Shown here piece after piece: positions 45,091 to 55,439 of a DNA stretch of 64,000 nt; the stretch's first letter is position 1, and each line of letters starts with the position of its first letter. A program made the position numbers and the translations under genes. The notes beneath the pieces are model-generated. The model searched no databases, was not told the DNA's origin, and saw nothing but the letters and a program-made list of their open reading frames with translations. The stretch comes from Sclerodactyla briareus (taxonomy: Eukaryota > Echinodermata > Holothuroidea > Dendrochirotida > Sclerodactylidae). The stretch covers positions 124,001 to 188,000 of the forward strand of contig JAODTK010005782.1 in assembly GCA_026419785.1 (NCBI GenBank), given 5' to 3'.

Positions 45091-48090
45091 TAACTATAGA
45101 CATGTTTTTGTTGTTTATACCGAAACGTCCTTCAAGTGGTCCATTTGCCCAGAACAATTCCAGATTGGATGCATCTAGTCTCACCTCTGCCAGGAATTAA
45201 ATATCCTGTGGTGTTTTCCTGGTGATGGTGTAAATTCTTCATCATCTTCACCTCTGACAACTTCCAATAAGCTGTGCCTGTTGTGTGCTGTCCCCTCGGC
45301 AGTGATAACCATAGTTGGTGTTTGCATAGTACCAACAAGACAAAAAAGACAAGACATCCAATTAATGTGATAGGACGATCAAGTTACTTGCGCAATGGGC
45401 GTGTGATGGAGCTCCAGTTTTAAATCGTCCAAACACGCATTTCGTCCGTTCTCCGAGCCCGATATCCATGTTTCGCCAGTTTAGAATGATAGTTCCGTGT
45501 ACCTTGCCCGTACACTGCCCGTATAAGACGCTAATCATAATGTCCATCATTATAACGGAGCGTACAAGCAATTACGAACTGTTATAAAAACGACCAAGCG
45601 GCGCACATAACTACATGCACGCATGGGCGGACGGCTCGCGAACTTAGCGGTGACTCAATTTCTTGTCTCGTTTGTTTCAACGTTATCAGGTGACAAGTGC
45701 AGCGGAACCATGGGCAACCGGCCGCGGTTCGCGCTCAGGAAAAATCGAATCAGATAGGGTAGTTTAGGACTGTCCGGTAAATGACAGTTAAGGCTGCTGG
45801 GTAACTGAGTAACTGAGCTCAGCCTCTTCAGTGGTCGCCTCAACTTAACATATTTCGTTGAATAAAAGTGGAGAATTGGTTCTAATATGATAGATATCAT
45901 GTCAAAAATAATTATTGGGACTGACAAAATGGTGGGGGGGGGGGGGTGTTTGTACAGGCCATATCCCCTACCTCAAATAAGTTGTCGGGGGGGGGATACA
46001 TCCCCAGCATCCCCCCGCGATTTACGCACAGTGGTCACCGATTAATAGGCTGTTTCGTTAAATGCTAATACCGAAAATGAAGAAACACATGGAATGCCTT
46101 GTAATTGTTTGCATGGTTGAATAATGAAGAAACAATGATCGCGCAACCAGGGGAGACAATGGGGCGATCGCCTTGTTATATTGATTATGTATTTTCCATA
46201 GGAATTAGAAAACCAAAACGACCCCAAACAATCTTTTCATTCATGTGCCCGACACGGGGGCTGGCAATTCACTAGACATCTGGGGGAAAAAAGGCAGTTT
46301 GTCTTAGGTGAAAAGTCTTAAATATGGGAACTGAGATCTGGGTATAATAAGCCCGAGCTCCCTTTCGAATAATTCCGACTGGTCGCTGCAATGAGTTTCA
46401 ATTGTGTTTATTATTAATAAATTGGGGCGGTTCACACACTTACCCCCCTTCCATCCCTGCTAGCTACGTCCCTGCCCATCCGTGTTCTCTCTGTTCTTTG
46501 ACGAGGAATTTTCTGAACTACCCTTCGTCGGTCAGATCATCTCCTTGGGATGGAGGGGAATGTCATGAGCCTGGGGTCGGGCTATACCGGGTGCTGTAGG
46601 GTTCATTAGTCTGTTGGTTTTCCTCCATATGCTGTGCTGTGGAAGGACTATCGTCTGTCCATCCATGAATTCGCAGTGGTTTTTTTCGGAACGCATGGCG
46701 TACTGGTATCGTACCATATTCTCTCCTACATTGGTGGGTTGAGGGGAATGTATCTCTATATGACCCCCCCCATGCAGCACCTTCCATAACCAATATATCT
46801 GGCTGCAACGATAATAATACAAATGATAATAGAAACAGACAAGAGTCTTTGTAATTTCTAGGATATATAGCTCATGTTGAGACATTTCTGAATTATGTGG
46901 GCGCAGTTAATGTTGATCCAGTATGTCTTCTGGCTAATTGTTTAACATGTTATTATCCTGGCAATTACTTTTCCCAAATGGTCACATCATGTGACAGTCA
47001 ACACCAGATAGAGGACGGCACTGGGAAGAGAGAGATTCTTTATATAGACTTAAACCCCTGCCCATTTCTGCCTGGGGGTTAAAAGGGTAATGCCCTAATT
47101 TTTGCTCTCAGGGTACCAGGGAATGCCCTCACTTTGTGCTCAAAGCAAAAAATGCCCCAACTGTTGTGCCCTTCCTTACTTTTCAGAATTCTTGAACCTT
47201 GCTTTCTTCTTCCTCCCCAACTCACTGCATTCTACCACACACCACAGTTAATCCCCTCCTTATGGCTTGTCTATGAATCACCGTTAATAATACCCAATGG
47301 TCAGTCTGCCTGCAAGTCATTCACAACCTGGAAAAAAGTGTGCTTTTAGCATTCCCAGTAGGGAAGTGTATGTAAAACAATCAGATAATCAGTAGATGAG
47401 TGCAACACAGAGAATAATTGGATTACCCCCTCTCAGTCCTATGAGCATTGCCAGTGACAGGTACCAATTTCCACACTGATGTCTGACAGGCAGTCAAGTT
47501 GATTATGTGTTGTTACTTCTCACTCTTTTGCAGTCACAACACACACAGCTTGGAGAGTTAAAATCCTTTTGAGGATTGGAATGTTGACCAGTAAAAAATG
47601 AAGGCTTATTTGTAACACACACAATGCAGACAGTGTGGAAGAGGATAATGGGGGCTACATAGGTGTTCAAAATTAATTCAGCAGGACATTCCTGGTGTGC
47701 ATTCTGCTGTAATAACTAGGTTAAATGGGAAATTTGAAGATCATATTCACGTTTTCAATTAATGTTAAACAAAAAACTTTGTTCTCCCCTCGAGGTAAAT
47801 ATAAATAGAGCCTATGGAAGAAATGCCAGTTTGTCTACCCTCCCATAGATATCCATATATGTATAGAAGTCTACGCAAGAAGAATCGTATCTGCCTTGCA
47901 ATTAGAATTTGTCAATGAATGAATGCAGTGATGCAGGCTTCAAATAGGGCTTATTTTTCAATTCATGGGCCTTGCCTATGAAAACTGGGGAGGGGGGGGG
48001 GGGGTGCATGTAAGAAGAGGCGTATCTGCCTTGTAATTCCCACGCCACCCATAGCAACACTGGACCACTACTGATCGAGGTAATACATTA
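45091..48090. other. No gene seen; several G-runs
   Basis: G-runs occur at about 45931-45946, 45987-45995 and 47989-48004. A small three-fold repeat with ATGCCC motifs lies at 47090-47170. The 117-codon minus frame at 46532-46885 and the overlapping 81-codon frame have no recognised motif. Confidence 0.35.
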
Positions 48091-48091
48091 C

Positions 48092-48490
48092 ATACATAAT
48101 AGGCTGGTCACTGGTGCTAGTCCAATATTCAGACATATCAGGATTAAGATTAAATTGACAATTGAAGAATTTGTACTGTAGTCACTGGGAATACTTGTAT
48201 TGGGGAGGGGAAGAGGGGAGGGGGGAATGGAAGCAAGCCAGATGTTATGAAGAGAGCAACACAACACTTTGGTGGTCGAAAATGGTAAACCACCGTAGCA
48301 AACACCACTATGGTCAGGAGTACATATAGGCTGGTTCCACTGGGGCGAATAATAAAATGACAATCAAAGAATTGTACTGTATTGTCTAGGGGAAATATTT
48401 GGTGTAGTCCCAATACCAAACATATCAGGAATACAATAAAATGACAATTCAAGAATTTGTACTGTACTCACTGGGGAATATTGTTTGGTT
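48092..48490 (+). repeat. Three diverged copies of a ~100-bp unit
   Basis: AAATGACAATTCAAGAATTTGTACTGTA-like blocks occur around 48153-48182, 48353-48384 and 48437-48470. Each is preceded by a CATATCAGGA- or AGGCTGGT-type segment and followed by CACTGGGGAATA. Confidence 0.6.
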
Positions 48491-48579
48491 GGCTATATGC
48501 TGTTCTCATCTGTAACATGAATCGTTGCAGAGATTAAAGGATTGTCCTATGGTGTACTGGAATGACCTTGACCTCGATA

Positions 48580-50018
48580 CCCAAAACAATAGGGTTATTC
48601 TGACATAATGTTACAATCCACACACTTAATTTGAACTGATAGATACTTGCATTCATTTAGATACATTGCTGAGGAGCAAGTTTCAAATTGAAAAATTTAT
48701 CCACATTCCATTGTTTTAGCTGTCTTGACCTTCAACATTCATGAGATAGCTTGTGATAAGAGTATGTAGTAGGATGGTGGTCATCGACTTTTTCGTTGTA
48801 TTAAACAAAGACGTTCCGGCCAAAACACATCAAAAGCATGCAAAATCACCAGGTCAAAGGTCAAATGAGTTCAAAGGATAGGTCAAATGAATTCAAAGTT
48901 GGTCACCAGATTAATTTCACCCAGACGAACGAGAATTTCCCATTTGACAGTCCTCAAAATGTTTTCGTTTTGCCGAGATATATGACGATTTTAGCTGTAT
49001 GGGACCGTCCCATCATTGAGGGCTCGTATTGTTGAGTAGAATGAGTTTAACAGGGCGACAGCCTTCCATTTAGCGTCGAAAATTCAGGTAGCAGAAGGGC
49101 TACGCCGCCTCCGAAGTCTGCGTGCAAAATTCATTTCAATTAGCAATTCATACTAATCAGTGTTTACGCTTGAGAAATGCAGGTAGCAACAAGGGCTCGC
49201 TGTTGTTACGTAGAAGTAAAGGGCAAATGAGCGGTCAAAAGCGTCAATAGGTCAAATTGAGGTCAAAGTGGTCACCAGATGTATTTCACCAGGACGAACG
49301 AAAAACTTTCAATTATGACAGTCCTCCAAAAGTTTCGTTGCCGATGAGATATATGACGATTTTTGCTGTCTTGACATCCACATTCATTGTAGAAGGCTTG
49401 TGAGAAGAGTATCGTAGTATGGTAGTGTCATGACTTTTTTGTTGTCTTAACAAGACGCTTCCCGCAAACAAGAAAAACAGGCAAAAATCACTAGGTCAGG
49501 TCAAAGGAGGTCAGAAGGTAAAAGGGCAATGAGGTTCAAAAGTCAGTTACCAGATGTATTTCAACCAGACGCACAAAACTTTCCCATTACGACATCACTC
49601 TTAAAAATGTTTTGTTGCCAAGATATATAAGATTGCCATATGATGACCCTAAATGACTGACCTCCACACCCAAAAACAATGGGGGTCATCCCCGCCATGC
49701 GGTTACACTTACCTACCAATCTGAATTTCAAACCTGCTTGCGATCATTAGATTATGTGCGGAAACACTTTTCAAAGTTGGACCTCTCAAGGACCTTGAAC
49801 GACCATCGATTGGTACACAAAACAATAGGGGTCAATTCCCTTCATGGTGTGACACCATACCGACTGATATGAACATAATACTTGCTTGCGTTTGTTAGAT
49901 ATCGCAGGGTCACACCACACACACACACACACATACACAATACACACTCACACACACAAACACACATAACACACCACGCACACGCGGACTGCATAGATTC
50001 CTTTTGTTCGCAAGGAAT
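48580..50018 (+). repeat. Family H copy with CA tract and 3' hairpin
   Basis: AACAATAGGGTTATT begins the core. Three diverged sub-units share CACCAGATGTATTTCACC (about 48905, 49269 and 49545) and GAGATATATGACGATTTT. The 3' part is a (CA)n tract at 49908-49983, then GGACTGCATAGATTCC and a hairpin ATTCCTT / AAGGAAT at 49997-50018. Confidence 0.75.
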
Positions 50019-50055
50019 AAAAACTCTGCGATCGAATTGACTCTCAACTCAAGCA

Positions 50056-50290
50056 TTTCTTTTCCTTGACGAAGTCAGAGGAAATCTATGCAGGAATGAC
50101 AGGTGTGTGTGTGTGTTGTGGTGTGTTGTGTGTGAGTTGTGTGTGTGGGTGTGTGTGGTGACGTCTAGCCTGTACCACGATTAACTCGACCACACCTGGG
50201 TTGATTGGGTTCCCCATAATAAGTTCAAGAGAGGTCAAAATGTAAAAATCTTGTTAACACGATAAGTCATGAGTGCTAATCCGATCAGTG
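50056..50290 (-). repeat. Family H copy, reverse, tail-to-tail with the previous one
   Basis: Read on the minus strand the order is TTAACACGAT and AGGTGTGG relics, a (CA)n tract (the GT run at 50101-50160), TGCATAGATTTCC, then a hairpin (TTTCCT..GAC / GTC..AGGAAA) at 50060-50084. It faces the copy ending at 50018 with about 40 bp between the two hairpins. Confidence 0.75.
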
Positions 50291-50337
50291 GAAAATTGAA
50301 TGAAATTCATTATACAGCTCTCTTATGGTGTATAGGA

Positions 50338-50490
50338 CATGGGCGTCGATCCGTTTGAAAAGTGGGAGGGGGGGGGGGAACATCGGATGCAAAAGGACCA
50401 TCTAGGCGGATCGCCACTATTGGTTGGCGCAAAGCGTACAAGGAAATTTAGCTTTTCATACCTTTCAGATCTGCCGGAACTGCACTATGC
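50338..50490 (+). repeat. Hairpin-repeat copy
   Basis: ATGGGCGTCGATCCGTTTGA, a G-run, then CATCTAGGCGGATCGCCACT with arms TCGCCA (50411-50416) and TGGCGC (50425-50430), then CTGCCGGAACTGCACTA. Confidence 0.7.
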
Positions 50491-50749
50491 CAGATCGATT
50501 AGACCATCTGCAGTGTGATTTGAGTAAGAGACAGACAAAAAAAAGTTGTCATTGTGCATACAGATGATTTACCGGCTATCACACATGGATTTTTTATTAC
50601 CTTTTCTACTCTGAGCTTCGTTTGGGTGGGATCCAGGGGTCAGCCCCCCGCCAACGGTCCCTGGTGGATTCGAAGGGAAAAAGACATAGGCTTACGGGAC
50701 CATTTCGATTGGAGAGCAGTGAATATAGCGAATTTACAAGTCAGCCATC

Positions 50750-50995
50750 GAACGCTACCAGCGCGCGCGAAGCGCGCGGGGAATTTTATGAATGTGTTCC
50801 GGGATTTTATCGAAAAAAACCAGTCAGCAGAAAGAAAATTCAGGCCTTTTTTCACTTTTGCCTTTCTCCTTTCCAAATGTCCCACGAATTTCGCGCCGAA
50901 TTTTTCATTTATACAAATTGGGGGGGGGGGGGGGGGGCAGTCTGTCCCCCAAGGCTTATGATTATTCGAGGTAACAAAATGATGCGAAGCCATTT
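50750..50995. repeat. Repeat with GCGCGCGAAGCGCGC palindrome
   Basis: The palindrome lies at about 50763-50777, followed by an AT-rich stretch and a G18 run at about 50920-50937. A related, more diverged block is at 58790-58990. Confidence 0.55.
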
Positions 50996-51427
50996 ACATT
51001 AGCATATTCACAACGCCGGTAGAAAAACGCCATCGAAAATTATGACTGTCGCCCATTCGATTTTTGTAAAATTCGAGCACTCGGTATTGAACATGGGCAA
51101 CCTTCGAATTCGGCCCTAGTGGGGTCAGATATTCATATCTGGGTCCGCATCTGGAATTAGGTGAACTTAGACAATGTCCAACGCGATTATTGTTTGGTTA
51201 GACAATAATTGAATTCAGTTTAGACGATATCAAAATATGATTATCACTGTGAACCACCGCACACCCACTATAATAAAACAAGCGATCGCCCCAGTGTCGC
51301 GCCTGGTGCGCGATCAGTGATTTATTCTTAGTCACCATGCAAACAATTACAAGGATTCCATATGTTGCTCTAATATTCCCAATACCTCTTAAATATTTCA
51401 CATTCATGCCATCATTGCTACACCTTG
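50996..51427. other. No gene seen
   Basis: Unique-looking DNA between repeats. Confidence 0.4.
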
Positions 51428-51435
51428 ATCCTACC

Positions 51436-53643
51436 CAGGGGCGGCGCCAGGGTGTTACAATAGGGGGGGGGCCAAAACTTGTGATTACTATCTAGCGGAG
51501 CGCCACCACAGGTTGGCGCGGGAAGCGTACCCAGAAATTTTTTGGCCGTTTGAAGCTCCCAGATGACAGGGATCGCCTCTCTGGGCAGTGTCCTCGACAC
51601 TCTGAAAATATTCTTTAAGTGGCTTTTTTTGTCCTGTCATTTTGTATAATGGGGATTTTATTAAATTTTCATCACTTTATGATGGAGGGGTGTCCGGACG
51701 ACCAGCATCGAACGCATTAGCGTCAATAAATGATAGCATACCCCCCCCAAAAAAAAAAATCGAGTGAACGTGGCCTTTCAGTTACAGTGCGCTATGCAAC
51801 AAGACGTCGTAAGATATACAGAACTTTTGTAGGCCCCGATTGTTGGACCTAAATACCGCGGAGAAATATGCAGAATGGGGTGGCGGGAATGCGTCCCCCA
51901 GCCGAAGTACGGACTGAAACGCCCTCCCTCTGTGAAGTTGGACAGCTCCCACAGTACACGTCGATATATGCGTGTCATACAATCAGGGTCAAATTGAAAA
52001 TGACCGAGAAAAGGCAAACACAGCACGCGCTGCGAAGCGGGCGTTATTTTTTTTTTTTTTTACTTCTAAAGTGGTAAAACTTCACCCACACGTTTTTATT
52101 TTTCACAAGGATTTGTTGGGGGAACAGTTGCCCCCCCCAACCTTGAAGATGTGTTCGAATCCGACAAACTTCACGTTTGTTACATTAACTTGATGCGTGG
52201 CATATAATCGGGAATTGACGAAGACAAACACATGCAACAACGCGCGCGAAGGCGCGCGGAAATTTTGGGTTTTTCACCACATAAGGGTTTAAAAACTCTC
52301 ACCACACATTTTCATTTTTTTCACAAGATTTGATTGGGCGGAAACGTGCCCCCCCCATCTTTGAAGATTGTTCGAATCCGACGAACTCATGTTGATTACA
52401 TTAAAATTGAGGCGTGGCAGATAAATCGGGTCAAATGGAATTGACGAAGAAAACACCGCCAGGCGCGGAAGCGCGCGGAAATTTGGGTTTTTTTTCCTAC
52501 ATAAGGTTAAAAACTATCACACACAACATTTTTTTTTCACCCTGAATTGATTGGGGGAAGGGAACGGGCCTCCCCCTCTTGAAGGTTTGTTCGAATCGAC
52601 GAACTGATTTTGGGCTACAAGTAGATTCATGCATGTGGCATTTCGGAATGTGAAAGCAAAGTGAATGCAGAAAAACACAACCACGCGCGCGAAGCGCCTG
52701 CCGAAAATGTTTGAGTTTTATTTACCTAAGTGTTTAAAAAACTATCACCACAACTTTGTATTTTTTCACAAGGTTGATTGGGGGAACGTGCCCCCCCCCA
52801 TCTGTGAAGATGCGTTTGGAAAATCCGCACAAACTTGTTTCGTCAAGTAGATCAGCGTGGCATATATCGGATGAAGTGACAATTGGTTGTAGAAAAACAC
52901 AACCGAACGCGCGAGAAAGTCGCGCGAAATTTTTGGTCGTTTTGAATTACCTAAGTGTTAAAAATTTTTAGTTTTTTCTTTTTTTTACTTTGGGGGATTG
53001 GGGGAACATGCCCCCCCCCCCCCCCACTCTACGAAGATTTGTTCGAATCCACGAAATTCATGTTTGTTACATTTAATTGAGTGCGTGACATATACTCGGA
53101 TCAAATGAAAATTGACGAAGAAAGAAACACAGCCAGGCTGCGCGTGAGCGCGAAGATTTTTTTTTTTTTTTTTCACCTAATACTAGCATTTGATTGGGGG
53201 AACGTGGCCCCCATCTTGCGAAGATTGTTTGAATCCGCGAACTGATTTTTGTACATTAGATCCAGGCGTGGGATATCATCGGGATCAAATTGAAAAATGA
53301 CGAAGAAGAAAACACGGCCAACCGCTCGAGGCGCGAAACAAAAAATTGGGTTGTGCATTTACAACAAGAGTGTTTAAATACTATCACCACAAAATTTTTT
53401 CATAGGAGTTGATTGGGGGAACGTGCCCCCCCCCACACCACCCCCCATCTTCGAAGCTTTGTTCGAATCACGGACAAACTTGATAGTAGTAGTAGTAACA
53501 TTATCTAGACCCTCAACCCACCCCCTACGAAAATACAGTGCGTTAAATAAAACCTCGTTCAAACGATTTTATTTTCGGCCCAAAACCATGGGGGGGTGCC
53601 AACTCACCGCCCCCCCCTTGCCCCCCCCGGTGGCGCGCCACTG
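51436..53643 (+). mobile_element. hAT-like element with internal 220-bp satellite, copy 2
   Basis: This 2208-bp element starts CAGGGGCGGCGCCAGGG (51436) and ends with the complement of CAGTGGCGCGCCACCGGG (53643). Perfect 8-bp target duplications ATCCTACC lie at 51428-51435 and 53644-53651. The unique 5' segment (51436 to about 52040) includes the GCGCCA-N8-TGGCGC hairpin and TTGTCCTGTCATTTTGTATA. Both recur in copy 1 at 39001-38450 in reverse. Seven satellite monomers follow. The 3' 180 bp contain GTAGTAGTAGTAACAT and TTTTATTTTCGGCCC, also found at 35790-35885. No transposase frame is present. The 8-bp duplications and CAG..CTG ends place it with hAT elements (established for the superfamily; assignment inferred). 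Confidence 0.92.
52040..53460 (+). repeat. Satellite array, seven ~220-bp monomers
   Basis: The anchor GGGGGAACGTGCCCCCC recurs at about 52121, 52341, 52561, 52782, 53002, 53198 and 53417 (periods 220, 220, 221, 220, 196 and 219). Each monomer has TTCGAATCCGACRAACT, a TGCGTGGCATATAATCGG-like segment, AATTGACGAAGAAAACAC and then, in most, a GCGCGCGAAGCGCGC-type palindrome. TAAAAACTATCACCACA follows. The array is wholly inside the transposon ends. Confidence 0.92.
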
Positions 53644-53651
53644 ATCCTACC

Positions 53652-54779
53652 TTACTGTACCCTCCCATGATAAACCAATACTTACTGGTATAATAGTTCC
53701 CTTAAGGTCCTGTATGGCCAAAACAATGATAGGAACCCTAATCTAAGAAAATTTCTCCTATATATCATCAAAGAGTATGCCTTGATACATCTACTACTTC
53801 CATCAACTCCTAGGGAGAGTTCACACCCACCCCTCTCACATCCCCTGTTAAGTGACTAAGCCACTCATTAGGCTTCCCTGGCAGGAGTCATACAGGCACT
53901 ACTGGATGAAGCTAGGACTATATAAGTGATGACAAGGGAGTGACCCTCCCTCCCCCCATAATCTCAACACCAGAGCTATTGCAGGTGACACTGACCCATT
54001 CATTCTTGAATAGGTGCCTGGAGGACAGAGTGGTAAGTAAACAAATGACTGAGTGTTTACACTTTATATGGTCAGGTCAGGGGGCCCAGAAGAGGTTAGG
54101 ACAGCTGATGTGACCCTCAAGGTAACAAGTGCCAGTCGGAACGTCTTGGTAGCTGCGGACAGCAAAACTCCTCGTGCAAATACACTGCATTTTTTTTCGC
54201 CATTTCACATTTATCGTTTGTTCACATTCAACTGCCCTCTACTGACATCTGTCTAACCATGGAATAACTTGAAACATGTCTACCACACTGACTTAATATT
54301 TGCTATCAGTGCCCATTCCTAAGCCTGTAGCAGTGAACGTGGAAACACACTTCCCACAGAAATGAATATCTAACCTTGTTGACACTCATAGTTATAGTTG
54401 ACCACTCCCTAAAAAAAAAAAAAAAAGTTACCATCAAACCACATTTAGGTGGGTGGGGGGGGGGAGGGCGCAAGCCCATTTCCATGTCACCACCACTGAG
54501 GATTGGACCGAGATGTAATGTAAACAAATCCTGTGGAGGCAGGATCTAATGTAAACTAGTGCGAGATGCGATGAAAAGGAAAGGACAAATAAACACCCCC
54601 TGGACAATAGGTTATTGTCAACTATTCTGCTGAACTGGGGACATTCTGATAGATAAGGTAAACCCTGCTCAGCCCAGAGGATGGAGTAAAAGTAAGTAAA
54701 CAACTTGGTCTGGCGGCCGGAGGAGCTCAAAAAATAAAGTTGGAAATTGGGGCGAATAATTGGATTTAATTAAAACTTA
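53652..54779. other. No gene seen
   Basis: Unique-looking DNA with an A16 run at about 54411-54426 and a G-run at about 54456-54464. The open frames here have no recognised motif. Confidence 0.4.
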
Positions 54780-55010
54780 ATACACTATGCGAAAATAAAT
54801 GTAGCTAAGGCAGCCCAGTAGCAGCTTCATCCACCCACAAGTTTCAACCTGATAGCATGTATGGTTTAGGAGGTATGGAGTGACGTGACGAACAGAAGGG
54901 GAGCCGAACGAACGGACGAACGAACGGAACGAAACGAACGAAAACTAACGAACGGACGGAGTCAGCGACATGATGACGTGTAGAGTGCTCCCCACGCAGC
55001 TAAAAAGGCA
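54780..55010 (+). repeat. (GAAC)n/(ACGA)n-bearing dispersed repeat
   Basis: CACAAGTTTCAACCTGATAG and TTTAGGAGGTATGGAGTGAC precede an imperfect (GAAC)n/(ACGA)n tract at 54886-54960. GATGACGTGTAGAGTGCTCC follows. The layout resembles the other microsatellite-terminated families here. Confidence 0.55.
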
Positions 55011-55439
55011 GGTTTGGACAATGGATGATGAAATATATGTCGGTCACAGATGGGGATACTAGTTAGGATGAATGGAAATAACATGCCTTGAGGGGTTGTT
55101 TGAAATGAGTAAAACATGTTGTTATGATAGCATGATATAATAATAGTGCTTTCAGCATCATGTTGGGTCAGCGTTGGGGTGACCCCAGGACTAAACCATT
55201 CCTAAAAGGTAAGCGTACGTTTCTGGAACTTGTTGCAGTAAATGTTATTATGTGAAAGTTTTTGTCCATAAGTGACTTGACAGAAATGTTGATGACCCAT
55301 AAAAACGGGTTTTTGTGAAAAATGTTACCCTTGATCATATGCAGCCTGCCGAAATTTCAGTTATATAACACACAGTCACTAAAATTGATGTTGATGCAGA
55401 CAATGTTAATGATTGGCAAGTTTCTGACTCGAATGACCT
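55011..55439. other. No gene seen
   Basis: Possibly a diverged beginning of the macrosatellite-bearing element that follows (TGACTTGACAG and TGATGACCC motifs). It is not clearly periodic. Confidence 0.35.

Noticed and set aside
44771-45178. 135-codon ORF as a host gene
   Set aside because: Parts of two frames together match the C-terminus of LINE polymerases (SAVWDP...VQRK...LLQHLAWPTF).
46532-46885. 117-codon minus-strand ORF
   Set aside because: Overlapping frames are equally open, and there is no domain, splice site or repeat-family match.
50554-51002. Overlapping 117-135-codon frames on both strands
   Set aside because: They run through a repeat with a G18 run and a GCG palindrome. No motif is seen and all frames are equally open.
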